Shown here piece after piece: positions 54,984 to 64,000 of a stretch of 64,000 bases of DNA. Position numbers and translations under genes: made by a program. Each line of letters opens with the position of its first letter. Within the stretch, counting starts at the first letter, position 1. The notes under the pieces are model-generated. The model saw only the letters and a program-made list of their open reading frames with translations, made no database searches and was not told where the DNA came from. The DNA is taken from the NCBI RefSeq assembly GCF_001243045.1, contig NZ_LN849007.1:772989-836988 (forward strand), written 5' to 3'. This stretch comes from Clostridium niameyense (GTDB lineage: Bacteria; Bacillota; Clostridia; Clostridiales; Clostridiaceae).

Positions 54984-55015
54984 TATAAATTTGTTATGTT
55001 TATAACAGATTTATA
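54984..55015. promoter_or_regulatory. 32-bp inverted repeat between the ThrE genes and glyA
   Basis: TATAAATTTGTTAT (54984-54997) and ATAACAGATTTATA (55002-55015) match as inverted repeats at 13 of 14 positions around a 4-base centre. It lies just upstream of a glyA promoter TTGAAT (55023-55028)-N17-TATAAT (55046-55051) and in the divergent leader of the exporter. Confidence 0.55.
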
Positions 55016-55081
55016 TTTGATATTGAATAATTATATTTTTAAACGTATAATTTATTATAAGATTTTTTTAGGAGTGATGAT

Positions 55082-56323
55082 ATGGATTTTAAAAGCTTAA
55101 GAAAAAACGATGAATCTGTATTTAATATCATTAAGAGAGAAGAGGAAAGACAAGAAAATAATATAGAACTTATTGCATCAGAAAACTTTACTAGCGAGTC
55201 AGTTATGGAGGCTATGGGTTCACTACTAACTAATAAATATGCAGAGGGATATCCTTCTAAAAGATATTATGGCGGATGTTATATAGTAGATGAAATAGAA
55301 AATCTAGCAATAGAAAGATTAAAAAAATTATTTAAAGCAGAACATGCAAATGTTCAACCTCATTCAGGATCACAAGCTAATATGGCAGTTTATATGTCAG
55401 TGTTAGAACCAGGTGATACTATACTCGGAATGGATTTGTCACATGGAGGACACTTAACACATGGAAGTCCTGTTAATTTCTCTGGTAAGCTGTATAAATT
55501 TCAGTCTTATGGTATAGATAAGAAAACAGAAAAAATTGACTATGAAATATTAAGAAACATAGCTTTAAGTGTAAAACCTAAAATGATAGTTTCTGGAGCT
55601 AGTGCCTATCCAAGAATAATAGATTTTAAAACTATAAGAGAAATATGTGATGAAGTAGGAGCTTATATGATGGTAGATATGGCACATATTGCAGGAATTG
55701 TAGCTGTTGGATCTCATCCATCACCAGTACCTTATGCAGACTTTGTAACAACTACTACTCATAAAACTTTAAGAGGTCCTAGGGGCGGTGCTATATTGTG
55801 TAAAGAAAAGTATAAAAAAGCAATAGATAAGAGTGTATTTCCCGGAATGCAAGGTGGTCCACTTATGCACATAATAGCTGCTAAGGCAGTATGTTTTGGA
55901 GAGGCACTTAAAGATGATTTTAAAGAATATATAAAACAAGTATTAATCAATGCTAAAGTGTTATCAGAAGAATTAATGAAATATAATTTTAAACTAATAT
56001 CAAATGGTACAGATACTCACTTGATATTAATAGATTTAACTAACAAAAATATAACAGGAAAAGATGCAGAAAAACTTTTAGATTCTGTAGGTATTACTGT
56101 AAATAAAAATACTATACCATTTGAAACTTTAAGTCCTTTTATAACTAGTGGAATAAGAATAGGAACTCCTGCCGTAACTACTAGAGGATTTAAAACAGAA
56201 GAAATGAAGAAGATAGCATACTTCATAAATTATGTTATAGATCATAGAGAAGAGGACCTTTCAAAAATAAAAGAAGAAGTAATTAATTTATGCAGAAAAT
56301 ATAGCCTTTACAATGAGATATAA
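55082..56323 (+). CDS. glyA: Serine hydroxymethyltransferase
   Basis: PLP enzyme interconverting serine and glycine with one-carbon transfer to THF. The 413 residues include [25 protein letters not shown], and the PLP lysine motif [17 protein letters not shown] follows AGGAGTGAT. The downstream stem-loop at 56371-56412 may serve as its 3' end. Confidence 0.97.
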   Translation: MDFKSLRKNDESVFNIIKREEERQENNIELIASENFTSESVMEAMGSLLTNKYAEGYPSKRYYGGCYIVDEIENLAIERLKKLFKAEHANVQPHSGSQANMAVYMSVLEPGDTILGMDLSHGGHLTHGSPVNFSGKLYKFQSYGIDKKTEKIDYEILRNIALSVKPKMIVSGASAYPRIIDFKTIREICDEVGAYMMVDMAHIAGIVAVGSHPSPVPYADFVTTTTHKTLRGPRGGAILCKEKYKKAIDKSVFPGMQGGPLMHIIAAKAVCFGEALKDDFKEYIKQVLINAKVLSEELMKYNFKLISNGTDTHLILIDLTNKNITGKDAEKLLDSVGITVNKNTIPFETLSPFITSGIRIGTPAVTTRGFKTEEMKKIAYFINYVIDHREEDLSKIKEEVINLCRKYSLYNEI

Positions 56324-56915
56324 TTTTTATTTAAAGTAAATAGCTAAGTTAAAAATGCAATAAAAATTCTAATGCGATCTTATAAGGAAAAAAACAAGTA
56401 TAAGCTCGCATTGTTATAATATATGCAAAGAAAGCAAAAAAAAGTAGGAAAATCGTACTTTTATGGGGAAATAATAGGTAGACAAATTTCAAATTATTAT
56501 GTAAAATAATAATGATGTTGTGAAAACGTTTTTAAAACATTTGTAAGATAAAATGTTGACAATTAAAATTAAATGGTGGATATTATTGTTATTTTTAAAA
56601 AAATAATAATATTTTGCATCTTTTAGAAGGAATTTTAAATAAAATATAGAATAGTAAAATATAGGTCAGTGTACACTTAAAAATTACTTATAATTTTTTA
56701 TTATATTATTAATATTAAGGCTATTTAAATTTTTAAATAGCGTTTTATTATGAATGTGTTTGTTACAAGTTTAACTAATATTTTACATTAATAATGGATA
56801 ATAAGTAACTATTTACCTTAAGATAAATGAGTATAAATTATTGTAAATAAACTAAGCTAAGTATAATAGGAAAAATATTTTAATATAAATTATAATAATT
56901 TCTGGAGGTGCTTTT
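56324..56915. other. 592-base gene-free region between glyA and arcC
   Basis: No convincing ORF was found. A stem-loop pairs AATGCGATCTTATA (56371-56384) with TATAAGCTCGCATT (56399-56412), one mismatch, without T-run. A second, shorter one pairs GCTATTTAAA (56720-56729) and TTTAAATAGC (56732-56741), followed by GTTTTATT, terminator-like. A TTGACA at 56554 lacks a well-spaced -10. The leader of arcC could be long. Confidence 0.5.
56371..56412 (+). other. 14-bp stem-loop downstream of glyA
   Basis: Arms 56371-56384 and 56399-56412 with one mismatch and a 14-base loop. Comparatively GC-rich (GCGA/TCGC) for the region, but no T-run follows. Confidence 0.55.
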
Positions 56916-57860
56916 ATGAAAATAGTATTAGCTTTAGGAGGAAATGCCCTACAATCAGATCCAAAGGACAAAACACCAGAAAGCCAACTTAAAACTTGTA
57001 AAGAAACAGCAAAATCTATTGTAGATTTAATACAAGAAGGTCATACAGTTTCAATAGTTCATGGTAATGGACCACAAGTAGGCCAAATATTGGCTTCAGT
57101 TGAAGCAGGATATAAAGCAAACCCATCAAATGTATTATTTCCATTTGATGTTTGTGGAGCATTTTCACAAGGATACATAGGATATCATCTTCAAAATGCT
57201 ATAGAAGAAGAATTAAAAAATAGAAATATAACTAAAACAGTAGGAACAGTAGTTACACAAGTTTTAGTTAATAAAGATGATGAAGGATTTAAAAATCCTA
57301 CAAAACCAATAGGGTCTTTCTATAGTGAAGAAGAAGCTAAAAAGTTAGAAGAAGAAAAAGGTTATGTAATGAAAGAGGATGCAGGAAGAGGATATAGAAG
57401 AGTGGTTGCATCACCAAAGCCAATAGATGTTATAGAAAAAGATATGATAAAACAATTAGTTGACTCAGGTGCTATAGTAATTTCTTGTGGTGGTGGAGGA
57501 ATACCAGTTATCAATGAAAATGGAATGGTAAAAGGTGTTCCAGCAGTTATAGACAAAGATTTTGCTGCTGAAAAATTAGCTGAAATAATAGATGCAGATA
57601 TGCTTTTAATTCTTACAGCTGTAGATAAGGTTGCTATAAACTTTAATAAACCAGATCAAAAAGAATTAGATAAAGTTACTTTAGAAGAAGTTGATAAATA
57701 CATAGCAGAAGGTCAATTTGCTCCAGGTAGTATGCTTCCAAAAGTTGAAGCTTGCAAAAAATTTGTTATGAACAATAACGACAAAACTGCTTTAATAGCT
57801 TCTCTTAAAAAAGCTAAAGAAGCTATAGCTGGAACTTCAGGTACTAGAATAGTTAAATAA
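56916..57860 (+). CDS. arcC: Carbamate kinase
   Basis: Transfers phosphate from carbamoyl phosphate to ADP, yielding ATP in arginine/citrulline fermentation. The 314 residues include LALGGNALQ at the start, HGNGPQVGQI, and VISCGGGGIPV, all typical of ArcC. ATG follows a strong TCTGGAGGTGC. It precedes arcB by 76 bases, most likely in one operon; arcA is not in the window. Confidence 0.96.
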   Translation: MKIVLALGGNALQSDPKDKTPESQLKTCKETAKSIVDLIQEGHTVSIVHGNGPQVGQILASVEAGYKANPSNVLFPFDVCGAFSQGYIGYHLQNAIEEELKNRNITKTVGTVVTQVLVNKDDEGFKNPTKPIGSFYSEEEAKKLEEEKGYVMKEDAGRGYRRVVASPKPIDVIEKDMIKQLVDSGAIVISCGGGGIPVINENGMVKGVPAVIDKDFAAEKLAEIIDADMLLILTAVDKVAINFNKPDQKELDKVTLEEVDKYIAEGQFAPGSMLPKVEACKKFVMNNNDKTALIASLKKAKEAIAGTSGTRIVK

Positions 57861-57936
57861 TTATTCAATAGCTTGATATGATTACAATAAATGTAATCTT
57901 AAATATAAAATAAGATGCACAATAGGAGGAATACTT

Positions 57937-58938
57937 ATGTTTAACTTAAAAAACAGAAACTTTTTAACTTTAATGGATTTTTCACCAAAGGAAATTAATT
58001 ATTTCTTAGATTTAGCTAGAGATTTAAAGAGAGCTAAATATACAGGAACAGAAGTTCAAAGATTAAAAGGAAAGAATATAGCATTAATATTTGAAAAAGC
58101 ATCAACTAGAACAAGATGCGCATTTGAAGTAGGAGCAAAAGATCAAGGTGCTCATGTAACATACTTAGGACCTACAGGAAGCCATATTGGTAAGAAAGAA
58201 TCAGCTGCTGATACAGCTAGAGTTTTAGGAAGAATGTATGATGGTATAGAATATAGAGGATTCTCACAAAAGATAGTTGAAACATTAGCTGAATATTCAG
58301 GAGTACCAGTTTGGAACGGATTAACTGATGAAGATCATCCAACTCAAATATTAGCTGACTTTTTAACAATAAGAGAACATTTCAATAAGCCATTAAATGA
58401 AATAAAATTTGCATATGTTGGAGACGGTGCTAACAATATGGCTAATGCTCTTATGATAGGTGCTGCTAAAATGGGAATGGACTTTAGAATAGTTTCTCCA
58501 AAAGAAATACCAACTGATGCTGCATTAGTTGAAAAATGCAAGGAAATAGCAAAATCTACAGGCGCTAAAATAACTATAACTGATAATATAGATGAAGGCG
58601 TTAAAGGTTGTGACGTTTTATATACAGATGTTTGGGTATCTATGGGAGAACCAGATGAAGTATGGGCAAGCAGAATAAAATTATTAGCTCCATATCAAGT
58701 AAACATGGATATGATAAAGAAGACTGGAAATCCAGATGTTAAATTCATGCACTGCTTACCAGCATTCCATGATGAAGAAACTAAAGTAGGCAAAGAAATA
58801 AAGGAAAAATTCGGAATAGGGGAAATGGAAGTTTCTCATGAATTATTCGAAAGCGAATATTCAATAGTATTTGATGAAGCTGAAAACAGAATGCATACTA
58901 TAAAAGCTGTTATGGTTGCTACATTAGGAGATCAATAA
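57937..58938 (+). CDS. arcB: Ornithine carbamoyltransferase (catabolic type)
   Basis: Interconverts citrulline and ornithine plus carbamoyl phosphate. The 333 residues carry STRTR (carbamoyl-phosphate loop), [11 protein letters not shown] and [10 protein letters not shown], the last being the catalytic Cys/ornithine loop. Neighbouring arcC shows catabolic use. ATG follows AGGAGGAAT. The sequence is less AT-rich at third positions than its neighbours, as expected of a highly expressed gene. Confidence 0.95.
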   Translation: MFNLKNRNFLTLMDFSPKEINYFLDLARDLKRAKYTGTEVQRLKGKNIALIFEKASTRTRCAFEVGAKDQGAHVTYLGPTGSHIGKKESAADTARVLGRMYDGIEYRGFSQKIVETLAEYSGVPVWNGLTDEDHPTQILADFLTIREHFNKPLNEIKFAYVGDGANNMANALMIGAAKMGMDFRIVSPKEIPTDAALVEKCKEIAKSTGAKITITDNIDEGVKGCDVLYTDVWVSMGEPDEVWASRIKLLAPYQVNMDMIKKTGNPDVKFMHCLPAFHDEETKVGKEIKEKFGIGEMEVSHELFESEYSIVFDEAENRMHTIKAVMVATLGDQ

Positions 58939-58949
58939 AATTTAAAAAA

Positions 58950-58977
58950 AGAGCGCTATTTAAGCGCTCTTTTTATT
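58950..58977 (+). terminator. Intrinsic terminator after arcB
   Basis: AGAGCGCT (58950-58957) pairs perfectly with AGCGCTCT (58963-58970) followed by TTTTATTTT. Confidence 0.95.
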
Positions 58978-59077
58978 TTGCTTTAGTTTCCCTATAAATT
59001 TTTTAAATATTATGTTATAATATAAATACGAATTATATTTATAAATTAAATAAAAATATTCGGAAAGAGGGATAATA

Positions 59078-62000
59078 GTGGGGAAAAATATAAAAAGAAT
59101 ATTCGTTGAAAAAAAAGGGGAATTTGCAGTAGAAAGAAAAAAATTATTGCAAGATTTAAAGTTAAGTTTAAATATTAAGAACATAGAAGATTTAAGACTT
59201 ATAAATAGGTATGACATAGAAGGATTAACAGAAGAAGAACTTAATAGAGCAAAATATACTATATTTTCTGAACCAACAGTAGATAATTTATATGAAAATG
59301 AATTATCTATAGATACAGGGGATATAGTTTTTGCTGTTGAATATTTGCCAGGACAATACGATCAAAGAGCAGATTCTGCCAAACAATGTATAGAAATACT
59401 TACAGGAAAAGAAAATTGCTTTATTAATTTTTCAAAGGTATTTGTGATAAAAGGTAATGTTTCAAAAGAGGAAATAAATAAAATAAAGAATTATTGTATT
59501 AATAAGGTGGATTCAAGAGAAGCATTACTTGAAAAACCTACTACTTTATTAAAGTCTCAATTAAATCCTGAAAATGTAGAGGAAATAAAAGATTTTATAA
59601 ACTTTAAAGATAGGGAGCTAAAAGAATTTTTAAGTTATAGAAATTTAGCTATGACTTTAGAAGATTTAAAGTTTTGTAGAGATTATTTTAAAAATGAAGA
59701 AAAAAGAAATCCTACTATAACAGAAATAAAGGTTATAGATACTTATTGGTCAGATCATTGTAGACATACTACTTTTATGACAGAAATTACAGATGTTATT
59801 ATAGAAAAAGGAAAGTATTCAAAAGCTATTGAAGAAACTTATAAGGATTACATAGATTTAAAGAAATTTGTTTATGCAAAGGAAAGAGCAACTTGTCTTA
59901 TGGATTTAGCTACCATTGCATCTAAAGAATTAAGAAAGAAGGGATTGTTGCAAGATTTAGATATATCTAAGGAGATAAATGCTTGTAGTATTGTAGTTGA
60001 TGTAGATATAAATGGAACATTAGAGAAATGGTTAGTAATGTTTAAAAATGAAACGCATAATCATCCCACTGAAATAGAACCTTTTGGAGGAGCGGCAACT
60101 TGTCTTGGAGGAGCTATAAGGGATCCTCTATCTGGAAGAGTATATGTATACCAAGCAATGAGAGTTACGGGTAGTGCAGATCCAAGAAGAAAAATAGAGG
60201 ATACCTTAGAAGGAAAACTTTCTCAAAAGAAAATTACAAAGAAGGCAGCATTAGGTTATAGTTCTTATGGAAATCAAATAGGATTAGCTACAGGTCAAGT
60301 AGCGGAGATATATGACGAAGGTTATATGGCAAAAAGACTGGAAATAGGAGCAGTTGTAGGTGCAGCTCCTATGGAAAATGTAATAAGGGATGAACCTAAG
60401 GCATCAGATGTTATTATATTATTAGGTGGTAGAACTGGAAGAGACGGTATAGGTGGAGCTACAGGGTCTTCTAAAAAACACACTGAAAATTCCATAGAAG
60501 ATTGTGGTTCAGAAGTTCAAAAGGGCAATCCTCCCATAGAAAGAAAAATGCAAAGATTATTTAGAAATAAAGAAGTTACTACTATGATAAAAAGATGTAA
60601 TGATTTTGGGGCTGGTGGAGTTTCTGTAGCTATAGGTGAGCTTACACAAGGTCTTTTTATAGACTTAAATAAAGTTCCTAAAAAATATGAGGGATTAGAT
60701 GGAACAGAGATTGCCATTTCGGAATCTCAAGAAAGAATGGCAGTAGTTTTATCAAAGGAAAATGCAGAAAAATTTATAAGGTTATCTAAAGAAGAAAATT
60801 TAGAAGCTACAATTGTGGCGGAAGTTACAGAAGAAAAAAGACTTAAAATGTTTTGGAAAGACAAAATCATTGTAGACTTAAGCAGAGATTTTTTAAATAC
60901 CAATGGAGTTGTACAAAAAAATAAAGTTTATATAAATGCACCTAAAGAAAAAAGTTATTTTGATATTAATAACAGTTGTGAAAATATTAGGGAAGGGTGG
61001 GTAAATAATTTAAAGGATTTAAATATATGCAGTCAAAAAGGACTTATAGAAATGTTTGACAGTACTGTAGGAGCTGGTACTGTAATTATGCCTTTAGGTG
61101 GTAAATACCAAAGTTCACCACAAGAAGGGATGGCCGCTAAATTGCCGGTTATGACTCAAAACACTAAAACAGCTACAGTTATGACTTATGGATTTAATCC
61201 TAATATATCTAAATGGAGTCCATATCATGGAGCTTTATATGCAGTATTAGAATCTGTTACAAAGGCTGTAGCTATGGGGGTAGACTATAGAAAAATCAGA
61301 TTAACTTTTCAAGAATATTTTGAAAGGTTAGAAAAAAATCCAGAAAAGTGGGGAAAACCTTTTTCAGCATTATTAGGAGCTTTAAAAGTTCAAAAAGAAT
61401 TTAATATTGCAGCTATTGGAGGAAAAGATAGCATGTCTGGAACTTTTAAAGATATGAATGTACCTCCAACTCTAGTATCTTTTGCTTTAGGTGTTACAGA
61501 TGTAGATAGAATAATAAGTGCAGAGTTTAAAAAATATAATAGTCATATAGTATATATAAAGGCTTTAAAGGATCAAAATAATATACCATGTTTTAATAAA
61601 ATAAAAGAGAATTTTGCAAGAATCTATGAAGCTATAAGTACGGGAGAAGTTTTATCATCTTCTACAGTAAAACAAGGCGGACTAGCTGAAAGTATAAGTA
61701 AGATGTGTTTTGGAAATAGAGTAGGTGTTACTTTAGATAATATAAAAAGAGAAGAGATTTTTTCCAAAGATTATGGTTCTGTAATATTAGAAGTTTCTCC
61801 TGATTTTGATTTTAGTATATTAAAGGGAATAGATTATAAAATAATAGGTAAGACTAAAAAAGATTATTATGTAGATGTATTAGGAGAAACTATAAGTATT
61901 CAAGAATGTTTTGAAGTTTTTGAAAAGCCCCTAGAGGATACATTTGAAACAAAATTAAAGGTTGATGATAAAAAGCATATAGATATACCTTATTATAATG

Positions 62001-62833
62001 GGAAAAAAAGAAAATCCCTATCCGTAAAATTACCAAAACCAAGAGTGCTTATACCAGTTTTCCCTGGTACTAACTGTGAATATGATTCTAAAAGAGCTTT
62101 TGAAAGAGCAGGGGCTTTAGTAGATCTTATGGTGTTTAATAATATGTCATCTAATAATATAAAAGATTCTATTAATTTGTTAGAAAAAAAAATAAAGGAT
62201 TCTAATATAGTTATGCTTCCAGGTGGTTTTAGTGCAGGAGATGAACCAGAAGGTTCTGGAAAATTTATAGCTACTATATTTAGGAATGATAAAATTAAAG
62301 AATCAGTAATGGAATTTTTAAAGAATGAAGATGGATTAATGCTAGGCATATGCAATGGATTCCAGGCTTTGATAAAATTAGGACTTGTTCCTTTTGGAGA
62401 AATAATAAATATAAATGAAAATTGTCCAACACTTACTTATAATGATATAGGAAGACATCAATCTAAAATAGTATATACAAAAGTTGTATCTAATTTATCT
62501 CCATGGTTTAATAATGTAAGTTTAGGGGATATTCATGCAATTCCAATATCTCATGGAGAAGGTAAGTTTTATGCATCTAATAAAATTATGGATGATCTAA
62601 TTAAAAATGGTCAAATAGCTACCCAATATGTAGATGAAGTGGGAAAAGCAACTTTGGACATAAATTATAACCCTAATGGTTCAATCTGGGCAGTAGAATC
62701 TATATGCAGTAAAGACGGAAGAATACTTGGAAAAATGGCTCATTCAGAAAGAATAGGAGAGGGAACTTTAAAAAATATTCCAGGATGTAAGGATCAAAAA
62801 ATATTTGAAGCAGGAGTTAAATACTTTAAATAA
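59078..62833 (+). CDS. purL: Phosphoribosylformylglycinamidine (FGAM) synthase, single-chain PurL
   Basis: Large single-chain enzyme (1251 residues) that makes FGAM in purine synthesis. It joins a PurS-like N-terminal domain, two FGAM synthase half-repeats (DTYWSDHCRHTTFM; FKNETHNHPTEIEPFGGAATC) and a C-terminal class I glutamine amidotransferase with GICNGFQAL (Cys1092) and SHGEGK (His1159, Glu1161). This form replaces the three-gene PurS/PurQ/PurL set of bacilli. Start GTG follows AAAGAGGG. No neighbouring pur gene is seen. Confidence 0.96.
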   Translation: MGKNIKRIFVEKKGEFAVERKKLLQDLKLSLNIKNIEDLRLINRYDIEGLTEEELNRAKYTIFSEPTVDNLYENELSIDTGDIVFAVEYLPGQYDQRADSAKQCIEILTGKENCFINFSKVFVIKGNVSKEEINKIKNYCINKVDSREALLEKPTTLLKSQLNPENVEEIKDFINFKDRELKEFLSYRNLAMTLEDLKFCRDYFKNEEKRNPTITEIKVIDTYWSDHCRHTTFMTEITDVIIEKGKYSKAIEETYKDYIDLKKFVYAKERATCLMDLATIASKELRKKGLLQDLDISKEINACSIVVDVDINGTLEKWLVMFKNETHNHPTEIEPFGGAATCLGGAIRDPLSGRVYVYQAMRVTGSADPRRKIEDTLEGKLSQKKITKKAALGYSSYGNQIGLATGQVAEIYDEGYMAKRLEIGAVVGAAPMENVIRDEPKASDVIILLGGRTGRDGIGGATGSSKKHTENSIEDCGSEVQKGNPPIERKMQRLFRNKEVTTMIKRCNDFGAGGVSVAIGELTQGLFIDLNKVPKKYEGLDGTEIAISESQERMAVVLSKENAEKFIRLSKEENLEATIVAEVTEEKRLKMFWKDKIIVDLSRDFLNTNGVVQKNKVYINAPKEKSYFDINNSCENIREGWVNNLKDLNICSQKGLIEMFDSTVGAGTVIMPLGGKYQSSPQEGMAAKLPVMTQNTKTATVMTYGFNPNISKWSPYHGALYAVLESVTKAVAMGVDYRKIRLTFQEYFERLEKNPEKWGKPFSALLGALKVQKEFNIAAIGGKDSMSGTFKDMNVPPTLVSFALGVTDVDRIISAEFKKYNSHIVYIKALKDQNNIPCFNKIKENFARIYEAISTGEVLSSSTVKQGGLAESISKMCFGNRVGVTLDNIKREEIFSKDYGSVILEVSPDFDFSILKGIDYKIIGKTKKDYYVDVLGETISIQECFEVFEKPLEDTFETKLKVDDKKHIDIPYYNGKKRKSLSVKLPKPRVLIPVFPGTNCEYDSKRAFERAGALVDLMVFNNMSSNNIKDSINLLEKKIKDSNIVMLPGGFSAGDEPEGSGKFIATIFRNDKIKESVMEFLKNEDGLMLGICNGFQALIKLGLVPFGEIININENCPTLTYNDIGRHQSKIVYTKVVSNLSPWFNNVSLGDIHAIPISHGEGKFYASNKIMDDLIKNGQIATQYVDEVGKATLDINYNPNGSIWAVESICSKDGRILGKMAHSERIGEGTLKNIPGCKDQKIFEAGVKYFK

Positions 62834-62887
62834 ATATATTTTAAAATTGTAAATTTTCTTAAAATATAAAATTTTTTTGCTTTAAGA

Positions 62888-62917
62888 TTGACAAAACAAT
62901 AACTAAAATATTATAAT
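62888..62917 (+). promoter_or_regulatory. Putative promoter upstream of the stalk-domain gene
   Basis: TTGACA (62888-62893), 18-base spacer, TATAAT (62912-62917), about 70 bases before the GTG at 62988. Confidence 0.6.
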
Positions 62918-62987
62918 TAATATATGGAGAAATAGTTTTTAATACTATTTTATGAGTTATATTTCATTATAATTATGAGGTGATAGG

Positions 62988-63467
62988 GTGAAAATATTGA
63001 TTCATATATTAATGTTATTTATAGTATTTGCTATAGTAACTTTTTCTGTCACTGTAATAAAGTTTATATATCATCATAGGTATGGAAAAGCAGTTTTTAA
63101 GATAAGTTCTAATAAATTTAGAAAAAGCAGTATATCAAAGAAAGAATATAATATGAATGTAGAGCCTTTTAAAGATCAGTTTGAAAATATATACTTACCT
63201 TTAAAATATGTGGTTTATTCTTTGGGCGGAAATTTTTATTCTAGTGAAGGTTATAAATTAGCAATAAAAATTTTAGATAAAGACATAAAAATAAATAATA
63301 AAAATTCTATATTAGTTAAAAGTAAATCTTTAGGAAGTTTTTATAGACTGGAAAATAAAATTAAAATAGTTAATGATGAAATTATGCTATCTCATAAATA
63401 TATAAAAGATATCTTTGAGGTAGCAGTGGATTGGAATAAAGATACTGGAGAAATTATATTAAGATAG
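62988..63467 (+). CDS. Membrane-anchored protein with copper-amine-oxidase-like stalk domain
   Basis: A 159-residue protein with an N-terminal membrane helix (about 5-27) and a C-terminal domain resembling the PF07833 amine-oxidase N-terminal (stalk) repeat: IYLPLKYVVYSLGGNF, and VAVDWNKDTGEIIL at the end. Such domains are common cell-surface modules in clostridia; no enzymatic activity is implied. GTG 62988 follows GAGGTGAT. Confidence 0.75.
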   Translation: MKILIHILMLFIVFAIVTFSVTVIKFIYHHRYGKAVFKISSNKFRKSSISKKEYNMNVEPFKDQFENIYLPLKYVVYSLGGNFYSSEGYKLAIKILDKDIKINNKNSILVKSKSLGSFYRLENKIKIVNDEIMLSHKYIKDIFEVAVDWNKDTGEIILR

Positions 63468-63487
63468 AGTTATTTATAAAATTTAAC

Positions 63488-63530
63488 AAAGCAAAAGAGT
63501 GATAAAAGTTATTTATCACTCTTTTGCTTT
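63488..63530. terminator. Bidirectional terminator between the stalk-domain and DUF4397 genes
   Basis: AAAGCAAAAGAGTGATA (63488-63504) pairs perfectly with TATCACTCTTTTGCTTT (63514-63530) around a 9-base loop. Confidence 0.93.
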
Positions 63531-63531
63531 A

Positions 63532-64000
63532 TTAAAATTTTATATATGAGTTTCCATCTAATGGAATTAATAACTGAAGACCGGGATTTCTATTTGCAAA
63601 ACCTACTAGATAAACAGAATAGTATCTATTAGGAGTTAGGTTTGCATTTGGCACTGTAAGTATTGTTTTATTAGTACCAGCTAATTTTAAGTCTATAGTG
63701 TAGTTATTAGGAGGTATTGATAAATATTGTGTAATATTTTCATAACTTATATTTCTAAAAGCTATTTGATCATTAAAGTAAACATCTATTGTTGGGGTAT
63801 TGGGGGATAAATGAATAACTTTAACATAAACCTTTGTAGGATTAGTATAGTCAAGTCTCTTATCTAATATAGGCATTAAGCCAATGTCTTCTAAAAGTCC
63901 ATATATAGCTATTGTATATATACCTTTTGGTGGAAAAAATAAATTTTCATTTATAACTGGAGTTGTAGTATTACCAGTAGGAAATACTTTTAGGTTATAA
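63532..64000 (-). CDS. DUF4397-domain surface protein (C-terminal part, cut by window end)
   Basis: The minus-strand frame is open to the right edge, so ATG 63876 is internal, not the start. Two repeat-like units are visible: one ending near PKGIYTIAIYGLLEDIG and one with VIHLSPNTPTIDVYF, YLSIPPNNYTIDLKLAGT and NRYYSVYLVGF, typical of DUF4397 (beta-sandwich, secreted or surface). The N-terminal repeats and signal peptide must be outside the window. Confidence 0.82.
   Translation of the reverse strand, partial: YNLKVFPTGNTTTPVINENLFFPPKGIYTIAIYGLLEDIGLMPILDKRLDYTNPTKVYVKVIHLSPNTPTIDVYFNDQIAFRNISYENITQYLSIPPNNYTIDLKLAGTNKTILTVPNANLTPNRYYSVYLVGFANRNPGLQLLIPLDGNSYIKF

Noticed and set aside
56553-56606. 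Seventeen-codon hydrophobic ORF (MLTIKIKWW...) suggestive of a small toxin peptide
   Set aside because: No SD, no conserved context and no antisense RNA signature; such frames are frequent in AT-rich spacer.
63532-63876. Complete 114-residue gene starting at ATG 63876
   Set aside because: The frame stays open to the window edge with DUF4397-like sequence before that ATG, so the gene is larger and truncated by the window.

Overview
The window reads as chromosomal DNA of a low-GC, motile, spore-forming anaerobe of Clostridium sensu stricto, most like the C. botulinum group I / C. sporogenes group. The support is the very AT-rich sequence, GGAGG-type ribosome binding sites with many GTG/TTG starts, a sigma-D-class flagellar gene block, a bacterial V-type ATPase, a flavodiiron protein, a Spo0E-like phosphatase and catabolic carbamate kinase/ornithine carbamoyltransferase genes. 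I place it by gene content only; no database was searched.

Positions 1-18398 hold the 3' part of a large flagellar/chemotaxis-type operon, all on the plus strand: fliI (cut by the window edge), fliJ, fliK, flgD, a small flagellar-operon protein, flgE, flbD, motA, motB, fliL, fliO, fliP, fliQ, a fused fliR-flhB, flhA, flhF, flhG, a PilZ protein, the flagellar sigma factor, a SwrB-like protein, a small membrane protein and two rod-type proteins (flgF/flgG). Between 18400 and 25700 are a large imperfect inverted repeat, a small Cys-containing protein, a manganese pyrophosphatase, a Ca2+-type P-ATPase, a membrane-anchored quinoprotein-like protein and a zinc phospholipase C homologue without signal peptide. 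A degenerate methyltransferase and a B12-binding radical SAM protein (DUF4080 type) precede the nine-gene V-type ATPase operon (27479-36039), whose K subunit keeps the Na+ ligand set known from Enterococcus hirae.

Positions 36200-42100 hold peptide deformylase, a nucleoside hydrolase, an ECF vitamin transporter S component, a flavodiiron protein, a Spo0E-like protein and class II fructose bisphosphatase. Hidden on the minus strand at 37671-37970 is a gene that ordinary ORF finding misses: it has an in-frame TGA in a Cys-Gly-Gly-TGA context, a bacterial SECIS-like hairpin, its own promoter and a TATACCC-N5-GGGTATA operator over the start site. I propose it is a selenoprotein under CsoR/CstR-type control; a CstR-like regulator is at 53148. 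Positions 42262-47211 carry a compact operon of two glycosyltransferases, a kinase-like protein, an iron-sulfur reductase and two TVP38/DedA-like membrane proteins.

Positions 47448-64000 hold mostly housekeeping genes: a DUF896 protein, HPr kinase, 5-formyl-THF cyclo-ligase, M18 aminopeptidase, a PHP phosphoesterase that can only start at an ATT codon, a lipoprotein, a HAD phosphatase, the CsoR-family regulator, a two-gene Thr/Ser exporter divergent from glyA, arcC-arcB, a single-chain FGAM synthase, a stalk-domain protein and the C-terminal end of a DUF4397 protein running off the window. Most units end in clear intrinsic terminators. No tRNA, rRNA, insertion sequence or CRISPR array was seen.
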